Below, piece after piece: positions 35,112 through 42,632 of a stretch of 64,000 nt of DNA; within the stretch, counting starts at the first letter, position 1; each line of letters opens with the position of its first letter. The translations under genes were made by a program, and so were the position numbers. Source of the DNA: an uncultured Shimia sp. (GTDB lineage Bacteria; Pseudomonadota; Alphaproteobacteria; Rhodobacterales; Rhodobacteraceae); NCBI RefSeq assembly GCF_947493595.1, contig NZ_CANLRL010000002.1:62001-126000 (forward strand), given 5' to 3'. Under the pieces are notes generated by a model that saw only the letters and a list, made by a program, of their open reading frames with translations, searched no databases and was not told the origin of the DNA.

Positions 35112-36464
35112 ATGTCAGACGTTTCAGCGCGCAAGCGCATTTGGGGTTGGTTCTTCTTTGATTGGGCGAGCCAGCCTTACAATACACTATTAATCACCTT
35201 CATTTTTGCGCCTTACATCAAAGATTTGATGGGCGATGGTGCCGAAGCGCAAGCGGCTTGGGGATTTGGTGTTGCAGCGGCCGGCATTGTCATTGCCATC
35301 CTCGCCCCTGTGCTGGGCGCCATGGCGGATAACTCTGGCAACCGGCTGCGCTGGATTTGGCTGTTTTCGGCAATGTATGTCGTCGGCGCCTTTGGACTTT
35401 GGTTTGCGGCCCCCGGCAGCTTTGATTTGCACAAGACCCTGTTTTTGTTCGCCGTTGGCCTTATCGGAATGGAATTTGCGACGATCTTTACCAACTCAAT
35501 GCTGCCGGAACTTGGTTCCACTGAGGAAGTGGGGCGCATTTCTGGCAACGGCTGGGCGTTTGGCTATGTTGGTGGACTTGTCACGCTTGTACTGATGCTG
35601 GCGTTGTTTGCCGAAGACGCTGACAGTGGCAAAACCATGATTGGTCTGGATCCTGCCTTTGGCCTCGACGCGAGCCAGCGAGAAGGCACGCGGTTTGTCG
35701 GCCCGCTGACGGCATTGTGGTACGCAGTGTTCATGATCCCGTTTTTCCTCTGGGTACGGGATCCAAAGCCAACCAAGCCGCCAAAAGGGGCCACAGCCAG
35801 CGCGCTCAAAGAAGTGTGGGGCACCATTCGAAATCTGCCACAAACCCCGTCTCTTTTTGCCTATTTGGGCAGTTCGATGTTCTACCGCGACGCACTGAAC
35901 GGGATGTATACCTTTGGCGGCATCTACGCCGCGGGCGTGTTGAATTGGTCGGTGGTGGATGTGGGCATTTTTGGCATTTTAGCCATCATTTCCGGTGCAA
36001 TCTTTGCCTGGATTGGCGGGCGGGCGGATGCAAAAATGGGTCCCAAGCCGGTTATCACCTTCTGTATTTTTGTGCTGTGTGGTGTGGCCATTGCCATCGT
36101 TTTTGTTTGCCGCGAGAGCGTGTTTGGCATTGCAGTTGAAGAAACCTCCAAACTGCCCGACGTGATTTTTTATGTACTCGGTGCATTGATTGGGGCTGCG
36201 GGTGGCGTGATTCAATCGGCGAGCCGCTCTATGATGGTGCGGCAAGCGCTGCCGGGCAAAACCGCTGAATCCTTTGGACTTTATGCGCTAGCCGGCAAAG
36301 CAACCTCCTTCATCGCGCCCTTTATGATTGGGGTGGTGACGCTCATGTCCGGCAGTCAACAGATTGGCGTGACACCGCTGATCGCTCTTTTCCTATTGGG
36401 TCTGATCCTGCTACGCTGGGTCAACCCAAAGGGAGACAGCGACACATGGGCTACCGCTTCTTAA
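35112..36464 (+). CDS. MFS transporter of the UMF1 (Atg22-like) family
   Basis: The 450-residue protein has about 12 hydrophobic helices. It carries the family's typical start WGWFFFDWASQPYNTLLITF and a GNGWAFGYVGGLVTL segment. The family is related to the yeast vacuolar amino-acid exporter Atg22, and bacterial members are poorly studied. I chose the second ATG (35112), because the GGGGGG site is then 6 bases away, rather than the ATG at 35106, which touches it. Its end overlaps the start of mepA by 19 bases. Confidence 0.88.
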   Translation: MSDVSARKRIWGWFFFDWASQPYNTLLITFIFAPYIKDLMGDGAEAQAAWGFGVAAAGIVIAILAPVLGAMADNSGNRLRWIWLFSAMYVVGAFGLWFAAPGSFDLHKTLFLFAVGLIGMEFATIFTNSMLPELGSTEEVGRISGNGWAFGYVGGLVTLVLMLALFAEDADSGKTMIGLDPAFGLDASQREGTRFVGPLTALWYAVFMIPFFLWVRDPKPTKPPKGATASALKEVWGTIRNLPQTPSLFAYLGSSMFYRDALNGMYTFGGIYAAGVLNWSVVDVGIFGILAIISGAIFAWIGGRADAKMGPKPVITFCIFVLCGVAIAIVFVCRESVFGIAVEETSKLPDVIFYVLGALIGAAGGVIQSASRSMMVRQALPGKTAESFGLYALAGKATSFIAPFMIGVVTLMSGSQQIGVTPLIALFLLGLILLRWVNPKGDSDTWATAS

Positions 36465-37363
36465 CTGTACTGGCCCTGATCGGGCTTGCCGCGTGTAAGA
36501 ACGAAGCACCAGAGCGCACGGTTGCGGTATCGACTCAGCAGCAGGTGCCTGTGAGTATGCAGGGCGTGCAGGCCAAGCAGCTTTTTGGCGCCAAACCTGT
36601 CGCCTCACAACAAAACAGTGCGCCTTTTGGAGGCTATTCCAAGGGCTGCCTCGCAGGGGGCGATATGCTGCCTGAGACCGGCCCAACTTGGCAAGCCATG
36701 CGCCTGTCGCGCAATCGAAACTGGGGCCACCCAGAGACCATCTCTTATATCCAAGACCTGTCGGCCAAAGCTGCGACACAGCCTGGCTGGAACGGGCTCT
36801 ATGTTGGGGACATCAGCCAGCCGCGCGGTGGTCCGATGCTGACCGGACACCGCTCCCACCAGCTGGGACTGGATATTGATATTTGGATGCTGCCCGCGAA
36901 CCGGCTCAACCTGACAGCTGCGGAGCGCGAGAGCATTTCGTCGATTTCCATGCGGCGCGAACGGGGCGCATATGTGAACAGCAATTGGACCAAACAGCAC
37001 CACGAGATCCTAAAAGCCGCAGCAAGTGATCCTAGAGTGGCACGGATTTTTGTTTTTCCTGGCGCCAAGGTCCAAATGTGTGACGACGAAAAAGGCAATC
37101 GCGCGTGGCTACGCAAAATCCGGCCTTGGTGGGGGCATCACTACCATTTTCACGTACGCTTAAACTGCCCAAGTGGTGACATGAGCTGTGTAAACCAAGA
37201 TCCACCCCCCGCCGGTGATGGCTGTGACGACGCACGGCAATGGGTACAGGACATACTGTTCCCGCCTCCACCAGATCCCAATGCGCCGAAGCCAAAGCCG
37301 CGACGTGAACTTCAAATGACGGACCTTCCACAACAATGCGTCGCAGTTTTGCAATCGCCGTAG
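36446..37363 (+). CDS. mepA: Penicillin-insensitive murein endopeptidase MepA, lipoprotein
   Basis: MepA cuts D-Ala-meso-DAP cross-links in peptidoglycan. The zinc ligands are in GHRSHQLGLDIDIW and HHYHFHVRL, both intact. The N-terminus has a lipobox, IGLAACKN, so the protein is probably anchored in the outer membrane, whereas E. coli MepA is periplasmic. Length 305 residues is normal. The start overlaps the transporter gene by 19 bases and the stop overlaps the next gene by 28, so three genes form a compact operon. Confidence 0.95.
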   Translation: MGYRFLTVLALIGLAACKNEAPERTVAVSTQQQVPVSMQGVQAKQLFGAKPVASQQNSAPFGGYSKGCLAGGDMLPETGPTWQAMRLSRNRNWGHPETISYIQDLSAKAATQPGWNGLYVGDISQPRGGPMLTGHRSHQLGLDIDIWMLPANRLNLTAAERESISSISMRRERGAYVNSNWTKQHHEILKAAASDPRVARIFVFPGAKVQMCDDEKGNRAWLRKIRPWWGHHYHFHVRLNCPSGDMSCVNQDPPPAGDGCDDARQWVQDILFPPPPDPNAPKPKPRRELQMTDLPQQCVAVLQSP

Positions 37364-38238
37364 CGGCGTGTGTGCTCAGTGTTGGAGTGTTGGCGAGCCG
37401 CAGTAATAGCGGCGCGTCCGATGATCTAGCAGAGCATGTTTCGACCTACATATGGCGCTTGCACGACGGGTGGTTTGGCGGGTTTTCTGGCATCGAGCTG
37501 TCTGACAACGGACGCGAGATGGTGGCGATCTCCGATCGTGGGATGTTTGTGACCGGCACATTGCGCCGCAAAGATGGTGCTGTTTCCAGTGTTGTGGGCG
37601 TCGAATCCTTTCGGGTGTTGGACACCAAGGGCACTTTTCCCCAAAAGGCAGGATTGCGCGACAGCGAAGGGTTGGTGCTCCAGAAAGACGGTAAGCTTGT
37701 GGTGTCCTTTGAAGGCAAACACCGCCTAAACCGATTTTCCCAACCAGGGGCGAAGGCACAGGGCATGCCTTGGCGCAAAACCTTCAACCAAATGAAAGTG
37801 AACGGCGGCTTTGAAGCTTTGGCGATCAACAATTGGGGCAAGATTTTTGCGATTCCCGAGCAACCGATCAGCGATGAGACCATCGCGCAAGTCTTCACTT
37901 TGAAGAAAGGCCAATGGGAGAAAGCCTTTACCTTGCCGCGCGAGAAACAGTTTCAGCCTGTTGGCGCAGATTTTGGGCCGGACGGGCGATTGTACCTTCT
38001 GGAACGGGGGTTCAATGGTCTGGGCTTTCGGGTTCGGGTGCGCAGTTTCGCTGTGGAAGGCACCGTGGCCAGTGATGAAAAGCTGTTGTTGCGCAAAGGC
38101 ATAGGCATTCACGACAACCTCGAGGGATTGGCCGTCTGGCGCGATGAGTTAGGGCGCATTCGGCTCACCATGATCTCGGACGATAACTTTCGTTTGATCC
38201 AGCGCACCGAGATCGTGGAATATGTGATCCCTCAATAA
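37336..38238 (+). CDS. Esterase-like activity of phytase family protein
   Basis: The 300-residue product has a signal peptide (FAIAVAACVLSVGVLASR) and a beta-propeller-like pattern: FGGFSGIELSDNGREMVAIS, LRDSEGLVLQKDGKLVVSFE and GGFEALAINNWGKIFAIPEQ. These are hallmarks of the phytase-like esterase family, whose substrate is unknown. It should be periplasmic. It overlaps mepA by 28 bases and is the last gene of the group before yhhQ, so it may act on envelope material. Confidence 0.82.
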   Translation: MRRSFAIAVAACVLSVGVLASRSNSGASDDLAEHVSTYIWRLHDGWFGGFSGIELSDNGREMVAISDRGMFVTGTLRRKDGAVSSVVGVESFRVLDTKGTFPQKAGLRDSEGLVLQKDGKLVVSFEGKHRLNRFSQPGAKAQGMPWRKTFNQMKVNGGFEALAINNWGKIFAIPEQPISDETIAQVFTLKKGQWEKAFTLPREKQFQPVGADFGPDGRLYLLERGFNGLGFRVRVRSFAVEGTVASDEKLLLRKGIGIHDNLEGLAVWRDELGRIRLTMISDDNFRLIQRTEIVEYVIPQ

Positions 38239-38262
38239 AGCTTGATTTGCCAAACAACGCAC

Positions 38263-38312
38263 GGTAGGAGCGCCCCGTCCCGCGGCGGTCGCGGGGCCAA
38301 GTCGCCGCTACC
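38263..38312 (+). promoter_or_regulatory. Structured leader upstream of yhhQ
   Basis: An outer stem GGTAG / CTACC (38263-38267, 38308-38312) encloses a hairpin CCCGCG-GCGGT-CGCGGG (38279-38295). It starts 24 bases after the upstream gene's stop and ends 22 bases before the yhhQ start codon. Queuosine-precursor transporters are often controlled by preQ1 riboswitches, but the known preQ1 class I sequence pattern is not seen. It may simply be a terminator-like hairpin between the genes. Confidence 0.3.
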
Positions 38313-38334
38313 TTGACAAAACGGGCTCAGACAA

Positions 38335-38970
38335 ATGAAAACGACCTATCTTCCTGGCATTATTGCCATGGCTGCTATTGTTGTAGCCTCCAATATTCTT
38401 GTGCAATTCCTCTTTGGTCAGTGGCTGACCTGGGGGGCGTTTACCTATCCTCTCGCCTTTCTTGTGACCGACGTTATGAACCGCGTTTATGGTGCGCCTG
38501 CCGCACGCAAAGTGGTTTTTTCCGGTTTCATCGTGGGTGTGATCTGCTCCTTCATTGGTACCAAGATCATGTTGCAAGGCGACGGCTTCACCTATCCTGC
38601 CGTGACATTGCGTATTGCAATCGGCTCCGGACTCGCCTTCCTGACAGCGCAACTGCTTGATGTTGCTATCTTTGATCGGCTGCGCGAGGGCGCGTGGTGG
38701 CGGGCACCGTTGGCCTCGACCCTGATCGGCTCCTCTGTGGATACGGCGATTTTCTTCACTGTTGCTTTCAGCGGCGCACTCTCGGTCATCGAACCAAGCA
38801 ACGATGTGAGCTGGGCGGGCGAAATGCTGCCGCTTCTGGGCGCTGGTCCAGTGGTGCCGCTTTGGGTGAGCCTGGGCTTTGCCGATTGGTGCGTAAAACT
38901 TTCGCTCGCGCTGCTTGCGCTTGTGCCGTTCCGCATGATCGTGGGGTCTTTGACCGCGCGCACCACATGA
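38335..38970 (+). CDS. yhhQ: Queuosine precursor transporter YhhQ
   Basis: The 211-residue membrane protein carries the VUT-family pattern: PLAFLVTDVMNRVYGAPAAR, then several helices and a C-terminal PVVPLWVSLGFADWCVKLSL. Members import preQ0 or preQ1 for the queuosine modification of tRNA anticodons. About five or six membrane helices are visible. No tgt or que gene is in the window. The start codon has no strong ribosome-binding site, and the leader forms a hairpin (38263-38312). The candidate small RNA begins 43 bases after its stop. Confidence 0.92.
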   Translation: MKTTYLPGIIAMAAIVVASNILVQFLFGQWLTWGAFTYPLAFLVTDVMNRVYGAPAARKVVFSGFIVGVICSFIGTKIMLQGDGFTYPAVTLRIAIGSGLAFLTAQLLDVAIFDRLREGAWWRAPLASTLIGSSVDTAIFFTVAFSGALSVIEPSNDVSWAGEMLPLLGAGPVVPLWVSLGFADWCVKLSLALLALVPFRMIVGSLTARTT

Positions 38971-39012
38971 TTTTGTTTGACTTATCCCCAACCTGTGGCA
39001 GGCTAAGGATAC

Positions 39013-39198
39013 GCGAAACAAATTGAAGGGAGGTGCCCATTGTCTAGAGAAGCTATGGAGAACGAGGTCGGAACAGTTTGGGGGGAGCGCAGCTGAGGCA
39101 GCCCTTGGCTGACGTAAAGTCCGAATTGGTGTGATCCTAACCGATGCACCTCCAATCATCTCGAAGGGCTGTTTCCAACGCGGGAAGCAGCCCTTTTT
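39013..39198 (+). ncRNA. Candidate small RNA downstream of yhhQ
   Basis: Region 38971-39340 has no gene. It contains a possible promoter (TTGACT at 38977-38982 and GGCTAA at 39001-39006). The next 160 bases fold into a long rod: a closing stem GGAGGTGC / GCACCTCC (39029-39036, 39146-39153), an inner TCGGA / TCCGA stem, and a terminal hairpin CAGC-GAGG / CCTT-GCTG. A very strong terminator (12-base stem at 39165-39194, then TTTTT) closes it. The rod shape recalls 6S RNA, but no sequence signature confirms it. SRP, RNase P and tmRNA motifs are absent. Start and end are estimates. Confidence 0.55.
39165..39198 (+). terminator. Intrinsic terminator of the small-RNA candidate
   Basis: The stem AGGGCTGTTTCC / GGAAGCAGCCCT, with one G-T pair and a 6-base loop AACGCG, is followed by TTTTT (39194-39198). 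It is about 195 bases after yhhQ, too far to be a simple end for that gene alone. Confidence 0.85.
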
Positions 39199-39234
39199 GC
39201 TGCCGAGTTAACCGGTCAAAGTCACCCAAAAACC

Positions 39235-39278
39235 ACGTCGGTATCACGTCGGTTTAACGACTGTATTGCGGAGGTGCG
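39235..39278 (+). repeat. 44-base element with 11-base period, copy B
   Basis: Units CGTCGGTATCA, CGTCGGTTTAA and CGACTGTATTG are followed by CGGAGGTGCG. Compared with copy A (21327-21370, other strand) 38 of 44 bases agree; the four-base linkers differ while the CGTCGGT cores hold. It lies between the small-RNA terminator and arfB, 62 bases before the arfB start codon. Confidence 0.6.
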
Positions 39279-39340
39279 AATTTCCGGCGCATACCAAAAC
39301 GTAAATCTTACCAAACAGTCCGCGCAACGCGGAGAGAGCC

Positions 39341-39763
39341 ATGCTGCGGATCAGCGACGACATCACAATTGAAGACTGGGAGCTGACCGAGCAGTTCATG
39401 CGCGCCAGCGGGCCTGGCGGGCAGAATGTGAACAAGGTCGCAACCGCCGTGGAACTGCGGTTTGAGGCGGAGCGTTCTCCAGCCCTTTCGGCCCCGGTAA
39501 AGACGCGCCTTAAACGGCTGGCAGGACGGCGCTGGACCAAAGACGGAGCGATCATCATTCAGTGTGATGAAACCCGCAGCCAAGCGCGCAACCGCGACAT
39601 TGCGCGGGATCGACTGGCGGAGCTGATCCGCAAATCCTTGGTGGCCCCTAAACGACGTATCAAGACGAAGCCCACCTATGGCAGCCAGCAACGGCGCCTC
39701 AAAGCGAAGAAGGTGCGTGGTGACGTAAAGGCGATGCGTGGCAAAGTCTCTCGCGACGAGTGA
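39341..39763 (+). CDS. arfB: Alternative ribosome-rescue factor ArfB
   Basis: ArfB (YaeJ) frees ribosomes stalled at mRNA ends without a stop codon by hydrolysing peptidyl-tRNA. The catalytic GGQ sits at residues 26-28 in ASGPGGQNVNKVAT. The C-terminal tail is basic (KKVRGDVKAMRGKVSRDE), as needed to enter the empty mRNA channel. It has 140 residues, the usual size. GGAGAGAGCC lies directly before the ATG. The upstream region carries the small-RNA candidate and repeat copy B. Confidence 0.95.
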   Translation: MLRISDDITIEDWELTEQFMRASGPGGQNVNKVATAVELRFEAERSPALSAPVKTRLKRLAGRRWTKDGAIIIQCDETRSQARNRDIARDRLAELIRKSLVAPKRRIKTKPTYGSQQRRLKAKKVRGDVKAMRGKVSRDE

Positions 39764-39830
39764 TTGCGGGGTTGCAGCCTCAGGGCTTCGGGCGCAGTAA
39801 TGGCGCGGGAGCAAATTGAGGGAGCAAGCC

Positions 39831-41096
39831 ATGTCGGATATTTTGGCGCGGCGAAAACGGTTGTTGGGGCCACATGTCACCACCTTTTACAAAGAGCCCG
39901 TGCATTTGGCGCGTGGCGAAGGGGTCTGGTTGTGGGATACGGACGGCCGCAAATATCTGGATTGTTACAACAACGTGCCACATGTCGGGCATTGTCACCC
40001 GCGTGTGGTCGACGCGATTGCGACGCAAGCCGCCACATTGAACACCCACACACGATATGTGCATGACGGGATTCTGAAATATGGCGATGCGCTGACCGCA
40101 AAGTTCGACCATGACCTGACCAGCATGGTGATGGTCTGCTCCGGATCGGAAGCCAACGATGTGGCGCTGCGCATGGCGCAGGCGATGATCGGCAACACCG
40201 GCGTGATCACCACGGACAACACCTATCACGGCAACACCTCGGCGGTGAGCCAGCTCAACAGCTCCAAGGAACCAATTGGCGGCTTTAAAGATCATGTGAA
40301 ACGCGTGCCCGCTCCGGACAATATGCAGCCGGTTGGCGGCACACGCGAAGGTCAGAAAGCAGCCTTCACTGCAGCGGTAAAGGCGGCGATTGCCGAGCTT
40401 GAGGGGTCTGAACACGGGCTGTCGGCGCTGATTATCTGCCCGTATTTCGCCAACGAGGGTTTCCCGACCTTGGAAGAAGGCTTCTTGGATGAGGCTGTGG
40501 CCGCCGTGAAGGCCGCGGGCGGCATTGTGATTGCCGATGAGGTGCAGCCGGGATTTGGCCGGATTGGCAGCCACTGGTGGGGGCACCAGAAACTTGGCTT
40601 TGCGCCGGACATCGTCACGCTGGGCAAACCGATGGCCAACGGGCATCCGGTGGCGGCGACGATCACACGTCCGGAGATCCTGACTGCATTTCAGGAAGGC
40701 TTCAAATACTTCAACACGTTTGGTGGTAACCCGGTGAGTGCCGCGGCGGCGCATGCGGTGCTGAACGTGATTGAAGACGAAGGACTTGTAGCGAGCGCGG
40801 CGGATGTGGGTGCCTATGCGGTGGCGCAATTGAAAGAGCTGCAGGCGCGCTATGACGTGATTGCCGATGTGCGCGGCTCCGGCCTGTTCTTTGGCGTAGA
40901 ACTGTGGCGCGACGGGAAACCGGCCACAGAGGTTTGCACGGCGATGATTGACGAGATGCGCGACCGTGGCGTGCTGCTGCACAGCGAGGGGCGCTACGAC
41001 AACACGCTTAAAATCCGCCCACCCTGTGCGTTTGATCGCGGCAATGCCGATCTGTTGGTGGAGATTATGAACGCGGCGTTTGAGGCGGTGCTATGA
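39831..41096 (+). CDS. Class III aminotransferase-family PLP enzyme, probably a phospho-lyase
   Basis: The 421-residue protein has the family's PLP Lys in TLGKPMANGHP and the substrate-binding YLDCYNNVPHVGHCHPRVV. That last block, GSEANDVALR and YHGNTS follow the layout of the animal AGXT2L1/L2 proteins, which eliminate phosphate from phosphoethanolamine or phosphohydroxylysine rather than transfer amino groups. The next gene, overlapping by 4 bases, encodes a kinase, which supports a kinase plus phospho-lyase pair. The chosen ATG at 39831 has GGGAG 6 bases ahead; the frame is open five codons further. Ordinary aminotransferase activity cannot be excluded. Confidence 0.85.
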   Translation: MSDILARRKRLLGPHVTTFYKEPVHLARGEGVWLWDTDGRKYLDCYNNVPHVGHCHPRVVDAIATQAATLNTHTRYVHDGILKYGDALTAKFDHDLTSMVMVCSGSEANDVALRMAQAMIGNTGVITTDNTYHGNTSAVSQLNSSKEPIGGFKDHVKRVPAPDNMQPVGGTREGQKAAFTAAVKAAIAELEGSEHGLSALIICPYFANEGFPTLEEGFLDEAVAAVKAAGGIVIADEVQPGFGRIGSHWWGHQKLGFAPDIVTLGKPMANGHPVAATITRPEILTAFQEGFKYFNTFGGNPVSAAAAHAVLNVIEDEGLVASAADVGAYAVAQLKELQARYDVIADVRGSGLFFGVELWRDGKPATEVCTAMIDEMRDRGVLLHSEGRYDNTLKIRPPCAFDRGNADLLVEIMNAAFEAVL

Positions 41097-42052
41097 ACAA
41101 TCAAGAGGCCATAGTAGCTGCGCAAGAGGCGTTAAAGGCATGGGGTGTGGAAATGACACCCCGGTTGATCAAGAACCGCGAGAACATTGTCTTGGAAGCG
41201 GCAGGGCCGGATGGGCAGCGCGCGGCGTTGCGGCTGCACCGGCCGGGATATCAGAGTGACGATGCAATCCGCTCGGAACTGTGGTGGTCCGAAGCATTGG
41301 TGGAAGCCGGTATGGTGGTGCCGCAGCCAATCCGTACTTTGGCTGGCGATGTGTTGGCGACAGGTGGGGAGCGTGTTGCCTCGCTGGTGACCTGGCTGGA
41401 CGGCGCGCCATTGGGCGAAGGTGGTGTGCAGCTGGCCATGGAGGCCGCAGAACAAGAACGGCTGCATGAGGCTCTTGGGGCGGAACTGGCGCGGTTGCAT
41501 GTGGCCAGCGATGCGATGCAGCGGCCTGAGGCGTTTGAGCGCGAGGTTTTGGATCTGGACGCTCTGCTGGGCGACGTGCCGTCCTGGGGGCGGTTTTGGG
41601 AGAACGCCAGCCTGGCTGAAGATGAAGCAGCGCTGTTGTTGGCGTGCCGCGAAAAGCTGCGGTCCGAGATAGGCGCGCATGCCGAAGCGGGGGGCGATTT
41701 TGGCCTGATCCATGCGGATGCGTTGCGGGAGAATGTGCTGGTACAGGATGGGCAAACACGGCTGATCGACTTTGACGACGGTGTGTTTGGGTTCCGCATG
41801 TATGAGCTGGGCGTGGCCATGTCGCAGAATTGGGATCAGGCCAATGAGACGGCCTTGGGGGCAGGTTTGCTACGCGGCTATGCGACGGTGCGGGCCTTGC
41901 CTGAGCATGCAGAGCAGCTGCTGCTGGCGTTTACCGTGATGCGGGCGATGGCGTCTTGTGGCTGGGTCATTGGGCGCTATGCCGATGATCATCCAGCAGT
42001 GCGGGACTATGCCGAGCGGGCCATCGCAATGGCCACGCGCTATCTGGCCTAG
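41093..42052 (+). CDS. Aminoglycoside phosphotransferase-family kinase
   Basis: The 319-residue kinase has the Brenner motif FGLIHADALRENVLV (catalytic Asp and metal-binding Asn) and the metal-binding DFDDGVFGFRMYEL. The N-lobe is seen in LEAAGPDGQRAALRLHRPGY. These fit the SrkA/hydroxylysine-kinase group. The start overlaps the PLP-enzyme gene by 4 bases, so the two are coupled. I infer that it phosphorylates an amino alcohol such as hydroxylysine or ethanolamine and hands the product to its neighbour. Its stop overlaps that of the HxlR gene on the other strand by 4 bases. Confidence 0.85.
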   Translation: MNNQEAIVAAQEALKAWGVEMTPRLIKNRENIVLEAAGPDGQRAALRLHRPGYQSDDAIRSELWWSEALVEAGMVVPQPIRTLAGDVLATGGERVASLVTWLDGAPLGEGGVQLAMEAAEQERLHEALGAELARLHVASDAMQRPEAFEREVLDLDALLGDVPSWGRFWENASLAEDEAALLLACREKLRSEIGAHAEAGGDFGLIHADALRENVLVQDGQTRLIDFDDGVFGFRMYELGVAMSQNWDQANETALGAGLLRGYATVRALPEHAEQLLLAFTVMRAMASCGWVIGRYADDHPAVRDYAERAIAMATRYLA

Positions 42053-42495
42053 CGGCGGGTGGTTTCGACCCAAATGGACTTTGAGGTGATTTCGGCGCCG
42101 GTGTTGGCGTCGATCACCTTGGGGTCTGTGGGTTGGCGGGTTTCGCGATCAAGGAATCGATAAGGTTCCGGCTTCTCCGTGGGCAGATGCGTTTGCGCCC
42201 AAGCTGTCATGGCTTGCATGACCGGCACAAAATCTCTGGCGGCTTGAGTAGGATGATATTCATATCGTACGGGGCGCTCCTGATAGGGTTTGCGCTCCAG
42301 AAGGCCGTGGGATTCCAAGCGCTTGAGACGATCCGACAACACGTGGCGCGTGATCTTTAGGCGTTTCTGAATGTCATCAAAACGGCGGATGCCAAACAGG
42401 GTGTCGCGCAGGATGAGCAGCGTCCAGCGGTCACCGAGCACAGACATGGTGCGGGCCACAGAGCAGCCTTCGTTGGGGAGATCAGTCCATTTCAT
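42049..42495 (-). CDS. HxlR-family transcriptional regulator
   Basis: The winged helix pattern of HxlR is complete: CSVARTMSVLGDRWTLLILR, then RFDDIQKRLKITRHVLSDRL and the wing YEYHPTQAARDF. HxlR proteins bind as dimers and often control a neighbouring gene. I use the ATG at 42495 (MKWTDLPNEGC), which gives 148 residues; an upstream ATG would add 15. The gene is divergent from the hydrolase at 42633, and the space between holds three palindromes that look like its binding sites. Confidence 0.92.
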   Translation of the reverse strand: MKWTDLPNEGCSVARTMSVLGDRWTLLILRDTLFGIRRFDDIQKRLKITRHVLSDRLKRLESHGLLERKPYQERPVRYEYHPTQAARDFVPVMQAMTAWAQTHLPTEKPEPYRFLDRETRQPTDPKVIDANTGAEITSKSIWVETTRR

Positions 42496-42532
42496 GCGTC
42501 TCACATAGCATCTCCCGCAGATTTTCCCAATA

Positions 42533-42605
42533 GGTTCCAAAACAGAACTTGACTCAGTTCTGATTTAGAACCTATTACTCTTCATGTGAGTTCCATTTTG
42601 GAACC
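42533..42605. promoter_or_regulatory. Three GTTC-N7-GAAC operator sites between hxlR and the hydrolase
   Basis: Identically spaced 17-base palindromes occur at 42533-42549 (GGTTCCAAAACAGAACT), 42556-42572 (AGTTCTGATTTAGAACC) and 42589-42605 (AGTTCCATTTTGGAACC). Their centres are 23 and 33 bases apart, about two and three helix turns. The hydrolase promoter, TTGACT at 42549-42554 and TATTAC at 42573-42578 (18-base spacer), lies on sites 1 and 2, and site 3 is just after the expected start of transcription. Confidence 0.7.
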
Positions 42606-42632
42606 TAGATACGTTTGGCGCAGGAGAGAGTG

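Noticed and set aside
38239-38334. preQ1 class I riboswitch before yhhQ
   Set aside because: The expected GGTTC stem with ACCC loop and A-rich tail ending in CTAA is not present.
39013-39198. SRP RNA, RNase P RNA or tmRNA as identity of the small-RNA candidate
   Set aside because: The GGTCAGGTCCGGAAGG-like SRP core, the RNase P core motifs and the tRNA-like ends of tmRNA are missing; the size does not fit RNase P or tmRNA.
39780-40982. 400-codon minus-strand frame opposite the class III aminotransferase-like gene
   Set aside because: The plus-strand enzyme has full PLP motifs, so this antisense frame is not a gene.
42533-42605. Reading the GTTC-N7-GAAC sites as a LexA (SOS) box
   Set aside because: The alphaproteobacterial LexA site is a direct repeat GTTC-N7-GTTC, whereas all three sites here are inverted. 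The neighbour is an HxlR regulator.
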